From Clostridiales bacterium (lineage in GTDB: Bacteria > Bacillota > Clostridia > Oscillospirales > Butyricicoccaceae), in the NCBI GenBank assembly GCA_019421385.1, contig JAHZFK010000003.1, positions 103,798-109,536 of the forward strand: a stretch of DNA of 5,739 nt, written 5' to 3'. Of the stretch, positions 1 to 5,392 are shown in pieces; positions within the stretch are counted from its first letter, which is position 1, and every line of letters starts with the position of its first letter. The position numbers were made by a program, and so were the translations under genes. The notes below the pieces were generated by a model that was given only the letters and a program-made list of their open reading frames with translations, did not search any database and was not told the DNA's origin.

Positions 1-474
1 CTGCTCCTGTAGACCAAACATTGATGATATTGTCCTGTCGGAAGTTGAAGTTTGAACGGAATAGAAACCCAATCCGCTCATAAATAACTTCAAGTCAGGT
101 GAAATACCTCTGTGAAGAACAAGATCCCCATTTCCTCCAGTTGCAAGAGCGGCTGGGGATATTTGATAAGCGGAATGATAAAAGAACCCATTTCGCAGAT
201 AGATAGAGTACATTTCCTCAATCAAATCCGTCTTGTCATGCGGGAGGAGAAATCCAATCTTCGGATAAATGCCTTCATAAGCATCAAAAATCTGGCCAAT
301 TCTGCTTTTGAAGTGCTGAATAGAAACTGAACCTCCATCCTCGGTGTGATCCCAAAGCGAAGCGAGAGCCATTTGCCCAGCAACACTATAAACGACCCGA
401 CAAACCCATTCGTTGTCATCTGACTGCGGAATATTTAATTGTCTTCCAATTGAAACAATTAGGTCGTTTATCAT
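1..474 (-). CDS. Unrecognised protein, last visible gene of the leftward operon, C-terminus missing
   Basis: I do not recognise this protein. An open frame of 158 codons begins at ATG 474-472 and reaches the left edge with no stop, so the C-terminus is outside the window. It starts MINDLIVSIGRQLNIP. It looks soluble: no signal peptide and no clear membrane segment, with mixed helical character and aromatic-rich patches such as MYSIYLRNGFFYHSAYQ (about residues 88-104) and LVLHRGISPDLKLF (118-131). No nucleotide-binding or catalytic motif is visible in the part present. The start is supported by a GAGGAAG ribosome binding site at 485-491, inside the end of the preceding gene, and by a gap of only 5 nt after that gene's stop, which implies co-transcription and probably translational coupling. 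No other frame here gives a comparable reading. It may be a third subunit of whatever the operon encodes. I am sure it is a gene and unsure of its function. Confidence 0.8.
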   Translation of the reverse strand, partial: MINDLIVSIGRQLNIPQSDDNEWVCRVVYSVAGQMALASLWDHTEDGGSVSIQHFKSRIGQIFDAYEGIYPKIGFLLPHDKTDLIEEMYSIYLRNGFFYHSAYQISPAALATGGNGDLVLHRGISPDLKLFMSGLGFYSVQTSTSDRTISSMFGLQEQ

Positions 475-479
475 ATCGT

Positions 480-2543
480 TCACTCTTCCTCAATATATCT
501 TGCAACTTCAGCTTTTACCGAACTGGAGATTCCGCTCTCGCCTTCAATAACATCCTTTAAGACATCCAATCTCCCGGTAAGTACGCAGAGAGGAAGCACA
601 CCAAAGAGCAGTTCCAAGTCCTTATCTTTTGCGGGATTCTCCAAAATGCATTTTGCATCGGACAGGACACGGGTTAACTGGCCCAATAGGAGTTTGCTAA
701 GGCCCAAACGCTTAAATGCAGATATCCGGAGAGACTGTTTTTCCTCAGAAACATATGGTTGGAACTTCTTAGCGCGTTTACTTGGCCATGTCTCGAGAGC
801 AGGTAAACTTCCTATAAAACATTCACTCAGGACGGGGAGCATGTAATTATAAAGGCCTTTCGGCTCAATAAGCATATCCTCGACATATGGATGGGTCCAG
901 ATTATCTGCTTTTTGAGTCTTGTAAACTTCTGCGGTAATACATCCGTCCACCCTTTTCCGAACATATTTTGAACCGACACAATAGAATCGTCAGCCTCGC
1001 TGATTCTTTCCACTATAGAAAGGTCACATTCATCTCCTAAAGTCAATTGTCCTGCTCCGGTTGCGTACATCGAAACAGACAGCACCTCAGCAATATCCTG
1101 TCCCCCAGGGCCTGCAATCAAAGTTGGCACATTGTTGATATGGGTTGCATACAGAAAAGCAGTGAGCATTGAGCAGAAGTCTGGTTCAATGCCCAACGCA
1201 CATGACAAATTCTGATAGATTGCATCATATTCATTGCGCCAGCTTTCTGCGAGTTCAATATCCTCATCAGAATATTGGCCACTGGTACTGCTGTATTGCC
1301 ATGAGGCAGGGGGATTCCCATACGGCAAAGTTGCATTTGACTGAGGCAGAAAAACAGAAATATCAGCAATGAATCCTGCCATATCTTTTTGCGCGTCAGC
1401 AATTTTCTGGCGCACTGCGACCAGCGTTTCTTTTCCAACCGATTCATATTGCGCTATCTCTGCAAGTAACCGATCAAGTTCACCTTGTTTTGTGGCAATT
1501 TCTGCAAGTAGTTCACTATGCTGCTTTTTTGCAATGGATATTGTTTCTTCCATTTCTGAAACTTCTGCCTCAGCTTTGGCAATTTCAGCAGCATGAGAAT
1601 TATGCCATTCCACGGATACGGCTTTTTCGCATAATTCTCTTAATTCATCGTGATTCTTTGCAATTTCAGCCAACACATTAACATCGATATCGCCGACCTT
1701 AATCAGTGCATCTGCTCGATTAACAAAATCATCAACTGCCTGTTTTGCTTGGTCCAGAGTACAATTTAGTTTTTGAACAATCGCGTCGTACAAAGATTCA
1801 CCGCAAATCTTCTCAAGAAGAAGTTTGCAATGTTTCCATTCTGCCTTGGTGGCACCAATACACTCCTTAAACAAAGGCCATGTGGTGCGTTCAAGAATGA
1901 GTGTACGAATAACCTCGTGTGTATTTCCTATTGAAACATATCCAGAAGCCTCTCCCACCTGAAGTGTTTTTAGAAATCTTAGGTTACGATCATCCCAATT
2001 ATAGATGTCCCCGTAGGAAACTGTGTAGACGGGCAGGTAGTAGATAGTTTCCGAAAGTTTTGCGCATCGATCCACAATATTGAATTCATTTGCACGGCAT
2101 AGCACTCCCGAAAGTTGTCCAACCTTCGATTCGTAGCAAAAAAGTGTGTTGCATAAATATGTTTGGGTATATACAGTTCCAGTTTTGAGTTGTGCAACGA
2201 TATCCTCTATCGATTTTGCTTTGAGGGGCACAATGCGAACGGGGCAAACATCTTGAACATAATAAGACAGTATCTGATCGATTGCAGGGTTATCGGGCTT
2301 GGGAATGGCGCTCCATTCCCATACGCCTATTGTTCCGATGGCAGATGGTCCACCATCTCGGTATTGAAACTGATACTGATACCAACAATCACGATTTTCA
2401 AAACGATTATCCTCACGATCTGATTTAAACGGTATATGTAACTTGCCGTTTTCAATGTCTGCCAAACGATGCAACCATACGCGATCATCATGGTGGTCTT
2501 CAATATAACATAACGAAGTGAATGAAACTTCGGTATCAACCAT
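480..2543 (-). CDS. 687-aa coiled-coil protein with possible degenerate AAA-like C-terminal domain
   Basis: Function unknown. ATG 2543 is chosen because a GGGAGGG ribosome binding site (2550-2556) precedes it by 6 nt. The frame stays open 49 codons further upstream, but only inside the preceding gene. Seen in the protein: an N-terminal part rich in aromatic and beta-type sequence (residues 1-230, e.g. GTIGVWEWSAIP at 70-81); a helical part (about 235-310); a coiled coil (about 312-395) in which AEIA recurs at 292, 319, 347 and 361; a short linker (396-425); and a C-terminal domain (about 430-600). In that last domain, LIAGPGGQDIAE (475-486) sits where a P-loop would sit, after a hydrophobic strand, but lacks the GK[ST] core. 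QIIWTHPYVEDMLIEP (546-561) resembles a sensor-1 strand. I infer an AAA-like fold that has lost ATP binding, or a look-alike. There is no signal peptide or membrane segment. The start overlaps the upstream stop by 8 nt, and the next gene begins 5 nt after its end. Confidence 0.9.
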   Translation of the reverse strand: MVDTEVSFTSLCYIEDHHDDRVWLHRLADIENGKLHIPFKSDREDNRFENRDCWYQYQFQYRDGGPSAIGTIGVWEWSAIPKPDNPAIDQILSYYVQDVCPVRIVPLKAKSIEDIVAQLKTGTVYTQTYLCNTLFCYESKVGQLSGVLCRANEFNIVDRCAKLSETIYYLPVYTVSYGDIYNWDDRNLRFLKTLQVGEASGYVSIGNTHEVIRTLILERTTWPLFKECIGATKAEWKHCKLLLEKICGESLYDAIVQKLNCTLDQAKQAVDDFVNRADALIKVGDIDVNVLAEIAKNHDELRELCEKAVSVEWHNSHAAEIAKAEAEVSEMEETISIAKKQHSELLAEIATKQGELDRLLAEIAQYESVGKETLVAVRQKIADAQKDMAGFIADISVFLPQSNATLPYGNPPASWQYSSTSGQYSDEDIELAESWRNEYDAIYQNLSCALGIEPDFCSMLTAFLYATHINNVPTLIAGPGGQDIAEVLSVSMYATGAGQLTLGDECDLSIVERISEADDSIVSVQNMFGKGWTDVLPQKFTRLKKQIIWTHPYVEDMLIEPKGLYNYMLPVLSECFIGSLPALETWPSKRAKKFQPYVSEEKQSLRISAFKRLGLSKLLLGQLTRVLSDAKCILENPAKDKDLELLFGVLPLCVLTGRLDVLKDVIEGESGISSSVKAEVARYIEEE

Positions 2544-4095
2544 TATTATCCCTCCCAAAATTATTTTGAATGGTTTTCCTGAGCAAATGTAAAGCTGTGC
2601 GGGAAATTTCGCCTCGCCGCAAAGCCATGCAGAGCCACTTTTGTGTTTGGGGATATTTTGAGAATTTACTGACAAAACTTCCAACCGCATGCGTTACAGG
2701 AATCATCGGGCCAGAGCAAGAGCTCAATTTTTTGACAAGTACAGCATCCAGCACCATAACATCCATGTTGACGGTTTCCTTCTCAAAACGAATGGAGCGG
2801 ATGTAGTCGCAGCCTTGATAAAAATGTATCTCTGTGCCAAATGATAGTCCATCGATTGTTAATTGCTCCTCGCCAGAAAGCTTGTAGATATATTCAGTCT
2901 TACCATTTCTTTGAACCACAGCCTTCCCATCATACGGGCAAGAAACTGATATGCACTTTAATTTGGGGAGTTTTGCATAGCTCTCTTCATTCAGCGTGTT
3001 TCCAGAATGGTCAGATATGATTATTACTGGTAACGGTGCCTTTTTGCGCAAGGGTTGCTTTACCAAATAGGAGAATCCCAATGCTCCAGATTTTCCAAGT
3101 GAGATTAGCTGTTCTCTTTCCCTGGTATAAAGCTTGTATAATTTCCCGTCTTGAGTACCCAGCACATTCGCAGTTGCGGGGTATGATTTCAGTTCAGCAT
3201 CATCACCGCATAAATAGAAGTAAAACTCCGCTGAGTTGTGGTATATAAAATATGGATCCTGTATGTATGCTGGCCAGATAGGATAGAATTTTGTTGGTTT
3301 TTCGGTCAAGAAAATAGCATATTTAAGAAAAAACTTTGCGGAGCGTTCTGAAAACCTTTTAATGCGAATTTTATATAAATACCAACTATTGAAAGAGTTT
3401 GCGCGCGTTTGGGCTATTTCCGTTGCTTCGATATCTGCAGGAAAAGTATATATTGGGTGTCGTTGCAATAAATAATAAAAATTTCCGGCATACGCCTTTC
3501 CACCAGATTGGAGAATCTGGCCAGTTCGTCCGTCAAAGAAGGAGCCAGCCTGGTTGATTCCCGGTATATTGTCGGACCAAAATCTTCTTAATTCTGGATT
3601 AGCATTTACGTATTCAACACAGTAAATCTGGCTTGGAATAGAGCCAACACTCAAGTAGGTGGTTCCAATCCGCTCAATTCGCTCAAACGAGTACTCATAA
3701 ACTTGGTGTGAATCTCCGGCTATCTTAATTTTGTCGCAGTGTGCCTTGTTGTCTGGAGGGTAGAAGAACCCTAATTGTAGAGAAAATATCGATCCTGTTA
3801 CAACAAGACGCAAAGGCATTATATGGCTGTTAAGTGCTCGTAGCGATCGACCGTAGTTTGGATCAAAAGAGGCTTGGCGTTCGTCGCATTCTTTATTGGG
3901 AGAGGCCGGATCATGACGGAAGTGTTGAACATTCATACCAGGGGCGGTAAGTAAAACATTTTGTGCGCATAATTCACACACAAAATGGCCGCTTCGTGCT
4001 GACGCACCATAGGGATACATCTTGCAAGCCTCTTCTACCGTGATACGACGATATCCAATTTTAGAATCCCACACGCATACATGAGTTAATGGCAT
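2536..4095 (-). CDS. 519-aa protein with CoiA-like N-terminal zinc-finger motif
   Basis: Function unknown. Near the N-terminus, HFVCELC (residues 37-43) followed by VQHFRH (56-61) and C70 gives Cys40-x2-Cys43...His58-x2-His61. That pattern resembles the N-terminal zinc-binding part of competence CoiA-like proteins (F.CP.C ... HFaH). I do not see the nuclease residues expected after it in CoiA, so only the metal-binding module is suggested. The remaining roughly 440 residues are aromatic and beta-rich (e.g. YPIWPAYIQDPYFIYH at 271-286), with a valine/isoleucine strand LPVIIISDHSG (355-365) and a basic C-terminal tail (about 480-519). There is no signal peptide or membrane segment. The start is supported by GAGGGTGA at 4102-4109, 6 nt upstream. 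It begins 21 nt after the regulator gene and its stop overlaps the start of the 687-aa gene by 8 nt, so the two large proteins are probably made together. A role in binding nucleic acid through the zinc module is inference. Confidence 0.9.
   Translation of the reverse strand: MPLTHVCVWDSKIGYRRITVEEACKMYPYGASARSGHFVCELCAQNVLLTAPGMNVQHFRHDPASPNKECDERQASFDPNYGRSLRALNSHIMPLRLVVTGSIFSLQLGFFYPPDNKAHCDKIKIAGDSHQVYEYSFERIERIGTTYLSVGSIPSQIYCVEYVNANPELRRFWSDNIPGINQAGSFFDGRTGQILQSGGKAYAGNFYYLLQRHPIYTFPADIEATEIAQTRANSFNSWYLYKIRIKRFSERSAKFFLKYAIFLTEKPTKFYPIWPAYIQDPYFIYHNSAEFYFYLCGDDAELKSYPATANVLGTQDGKLYKLYTREREQLISLGKSGALGFSYLVKQPLRKKAPLPVIIISDHSGNTLNEESYAKLPKLKCISVSCPYDGKAVVQRNGKTEYIYKLSGEEQLTIDGLSFGTEIHFYQGCDYIRSIRFEKETVNMDVMVLDAVLVKKLSSCSGPMIPVTHAVGSFVSKFSKYPQTQKWLCMALRRGEISRTALHLLRKTIQNNFGRDNNG
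2550..2556 (-). promoter_or_regulatory. Ribosome binding site of the 687-aa gene
   Basis: GGGAGGG on the minus strand lies 6 nt before ATG 2543. It decides the start: the same frame is open upstream to 2690, but that stretch is coding sequence of the 519-aa gene in another frame and has no comparable site. The site lies within the last codons of the upstream gene, so ribosomes finishing that gene can re-initiate here. Confidence 0.85.
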
Positions 4096-4116
4096 CCCTC
4101 GTCACCCTCGTTCTTG

Positions 4117-4350
4117 TTACAACGACTCGGAATTGTAAGCCGATGTGTCATCTCTGATAAAATCCATCATTTCTCCTGCATTACAATTCATAACATCTGC
4201 AATTTTAAGGAGAACCGATAGATTTACTTCTTGATTTTTGCGAAGTTTAGTGAAAGTAGCAGAAGAAAGTCCTGCACGCTTGCGAAGCTCAGCTTTGCTC
4301 ATCTCTCGTTCAGCGCAAAGGACCCATAATTTTTTGTAAGTTACTTTCAT
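4117..4350 (-). CDS. Small XRE/Cro-type helix-turn-helix regulator (77 aa)
   Basis: A small cytoplasmic DNA-binding regulator, probably controlling its own operon. The whole protein is one XRE/Cro-like domain: helix 1 (residues 5-16), the recognition unit MSKAELRKRAGLSSATFTKL (17-36, with the turn at AGLS), then VNLSVLLKIADVMNC (42-56), the usual fourth helix of the short Firmicute regulators with a Cro/C1-type domain (HTH_26-like). A short polar tail follows residue 66. The length is normal for this group. ATG 4350 has a GGGGTGA ribosome binding site 5 nt upstream and a promoter candidate just beyond it. It is the first gene of the leftward operon, a position these small regulators often hold ahead of DNA-modification or defence genes. 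Autoregulation is inferred; repeats in the adjacent intergenic region are candidate operators. Confidence 0.92.
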   Translation of the reverse strand: MKVTYKKLWVLCAEREMSKAELRKRAGLSSATFTKLRKNQEVNLSVLLKIADVMNCNAGEMMDFIRDDTSAYNSESL

Positions 4351-4381
4351 GGTTTCACCCCGAATAAGAAGGATTTATAAA

Positions 4382-4413
4382 ATTATACTACTACGAACCA
4401 CATCTGTTTTCAA
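4382..4413 (-). promoter_or_regulatory. Promoter candidate of the leftward operon
   Basis: Read on the minus strand: TTGAAA (4408-4413), a 17-nt spacer, then TAGTAT (4385-4390), overlapping a perfect TATAAT (4382-4387) that would sit 20 nt from the same -35. Either hexamer gives a sigma-A-like promoter about 30 nt upstream of ATG 4350, so the leader is short. The palindrome TATAA-AA-TTATA (4376-4387, as read on the plus strand) covers the -10, a place where a repressor could act. Confidence 0.6.
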
Positions 4414-4420
4414 CACATTT

Positions 4421-4493
4421 CGCTTTTTCACGAGTTGTTTCGATTGTATGAATTAAAGTTATCGCGAATCTAAACGCTTTTTGCTTTACGAGT
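4421..4493. repeat. Pair of direct repeats in the divergent intergenic region
   Basis: CGCTTTTTCACGAGT (4421-4435) and CGCTTTTTGCTTTACGAGT (4475-4493) share CGCTTTTT and ACGAGT; the second copy has 4 extra bases between these blocks. Their starts are 54 bp apart, and the first copy lies just upstream of the leftward -35 box. They could be binding sites for the XRE regulator. Part of the similarity comes from the T-run, so the call is tentative. Confidence 0.4.
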
Positions 4494-4511
4494 GATTTTT
4501 AAAATATTTTG

Positions 4512-4541
4512 TTGGCTATTCCCCTCGTTTTGTGGTATGGT
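4512..4541 (+). promoter_or_regulatory. Weak promoter candidate of the rightward operon
   Basis: TTGGCT (4512-4517), an 18-nt spacer and TATGGT (4536-4541), preceded by TG at 4533-4534 as in an extended -10. It is the best match I see before ATG 4567, but both hexamers are imperfect. Transcription would start near 4548, inside the palindrome that surrounds the ribosome binding site, which matters for how that palindrome is interpreted. Confidence 0.35.
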
Positions 4542-4567
4542 GTGTTGCTACCAGGAGGTGCAACACA
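4541..4567 (+). promoter_or_regulatory. Perfect inverted repeat enclosing the Shine-Dalgarno site
   Basis: TGTGTTGC (4541-4548) is exactly complementary to GCAACACA (4560-4567). Inside it, ACC (4550-4552) also pairs with GGT (4557-4559), leaving a bulged T4549 and an AGGA loop. The AGGAGGTG ribosome binding site (4553-4560) and the A of ATG 4567 therefore lie within an 11-bp imperfect stem. In RNA this would mask initiation; in DNA it could be an operator. Pairing is seen directly; function is inferred. Confidence 0.6.
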
Positions 4568-4887
4568 TGAAAACACGACTCAAGGACCTGTACGACTGCT
4601 TCTATACCCCACCCGAGTTTTCAGAGCAGAAGCAGGAAGTGGAAGAATGCCACCAGACACTGATCAAAGTACTGGAGAAGCCGGAACGGCGGCTGGTACT
4701 GCGAATTATGGATGCACAGAGTCTGATGGCGGAGGAACGCTCCATCGACAGCTTTATCTCTGGATTTGAGCTGGCGTGGCAGCTCTTCATGGAACTGAAT
4801 CAATTTGAAAAAGAGCGCTCAGTGTCTCGCTGTACGACGAAGAGATCGGGCGCTCTTTCCATGTCCGGAAAGGAGGAAGCAACATGA
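4567..4887 (+). CDS. DUF6809-like small protein (106 aa)
   Basis: A small cytoplasmic protein of unknown role. It resembles DUF6809 proteins of Firmicutes in length and layout: an N-terminal LKDLYDCFY (residues 5-13), a charged helical middle, and a C-terminal helix SFISGFELAWQLFMEL (62-77), where the family usually has a G-F-x-L-x-x-x-L type helix. ATG 4567 is chosen over an in-frame ATG at 4492 because AGGAGGTG at 4553-4560 precedes it with normal spacing, and the 25 extra residues would be an atypical hydrophobic extension. It leads a two-gene operon: its TGA overlaps the next start as ATGA. Oddity: the last roughly 20 residues (SRCTTKRSGALSMSG) look unlike protein, while another frame reads more naturally there, so compensating frameshifts are possible. 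Family assignment is from memory of the pattern. Confidence 0.75.
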   Translation: MKTRLKDLYDCFYTPPEFSEQKQEVEECHQTLIKVLEKPERRLVLRIMDAQSLMAEERSIDSFISGFELAWQLFMELNQFEKERSVSRCTTKRSGALSMSGKEEAT

Positions 4888-5345
4888 GAAAACGAATCAT
4901 CACTGTCGCAGTGGTCGCCGCCTGTCTGGCCCTGTGTGCCGCTGTATGGCCACAGAACGAACCAGCCGGGGATACACCCGCGCTGCCCATGCCAGCCGCT
5001 GTAATCGCCATACAGCCCGAAATTCCGGAGATAGCAGAGATGGAAGAAGTCATATCGCCAGAAGAAGAAAAGGCGAAAGCAACACTGCCGGAACTGGGCG
5101 AGGAAGCTGACATTGTCCCGGAGCCATCGCCTGATCAAACGACCCCAGTAAGTGAAGTGCCGGTTCCACCTAAACAGGATGCCACACCACAGCAAGAACC
5201 GGAGCCTGCCCCGGCACCTGACGGCGAACCGGACAACATGGTCTATGTGCCGGGCTTCGGATGGATAGAAAGCCAGGGACCCAACCATGCGGAATACGCC
5301 GAGGATATGTACGAGAACGGTAATAAAATCGGGATCATGGGATAA
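4884..5345 (+). CDS. DUF6550-like membrane-anchored or exported protein (153 aa)
   Basis: Function unknown; the pattern matches DUF6550 proteins as I recall them from Firmicute integrative elements. The N-terminus MRKRIITVAVVAACLALCAA is a basic stretch plus a hydrophobic segment (residues 5-21), so it is an uncleaved anchor or a signal peptide. VAAC (11-14) resembles a lipobox but comes too early to trust. Residues 22-116 are a low-complexity spacer rich in Pro, Glu and Ala, suited to crossing the cell wall. The C-terminal motif (118-153) holds NMVYVPGFGWIES and AEDMYENGNKIGIMG, the most family-like part. The start has AAGGAGG at 4870-4876, 7 nt upstream, and overlaps the previous stop by 4 nt (ATGA), so the two genes are translationally coupled. 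A strong hairpin follows 5 nt after the stop. Long reverse-strand frames across this gene are GC-rich shadows. Confidence 0.82.
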   Translation: MRKRIITVAVVAACLALCAAVWPQNEPAGDTPALPMPAAVIAIQPEIPEIAEMEEVISPEEEKAKATLPELGEEADIVPEPSPDQTTPVSEVPVPPKQDATPQQEPEPAPAPDGEPDNMVYVPGFGWIESQGPNHAEYAEDMYENGNKIGIMG

Positions 5346-5350
5346 ATGAA

Positions 5351-5392
5351 AAGCAGTGCGGTATCAGGACAAAGCCTGATGCCGCACTGCTT
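5351..5392. terminator. Strong hairpin, probable bidirectional terminator
   Basis: An 18-bp stem: 5351-5368 pairs with 5375-5392 with a single T-G mismatch-type pair at T5362, and a 6-nt loop (ACAAAG). On the plus strand it is followed by TTATTCTGTTT; on the minus strand by TTTTCATTT. It lies between convergent genes, starting 5 nt after the plus-strand stop (5343-5345) and overlapping the TAA stop (5391-5393) of the minus-strand gene, so it can serve both. Confidence 0.85.

Noticed and set aside
112..330. Plus-strand open frame opposite the left-edge gene
   Set aside because: It lies opposite a longer frame with a good start and operon context, and has no ribosome binding site.
1118..1447. 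109-codon minus-strand open frame in another frame of the 687-aa gene
   Set aside because: It lies entirely inside a well-supported gene on the same strand and has unlikely, Met/Cys-rich composition.
2544..2690. 49-codon N-terminal extension of the 687-aa gene
   Set aside because: It lies wholly within the coding sequence of the 519-aa gene, has no ribosome binding site, and a strong site precedes the internal ATG 2543.
4492..4566. Upstream in-frame ATG for the DUF6809-like gene
   Set aside because: It would place the clear AGGAGGTG binding site inside the coding region and add an atypical Cys/Phe-rich leader; no ribosome binding site precedes 4492.
4914..4925. Lipobox VAAC at residues 11-14 of the DUF6550-like protein
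   Set aside because: The hydrophobic stretch before the cysteine is too short for a typical lipoprotein signal peptide; a simple membrane anchor fits better.
4800..5288. 162-codon minus-strand open frame opposite the DUF6550-like gene
   Set aside because: It is rich in Arg, Trp, Phe and Cys, as expected for the complement of a Pro/Glu-rich gene, and has no convincing start signal.
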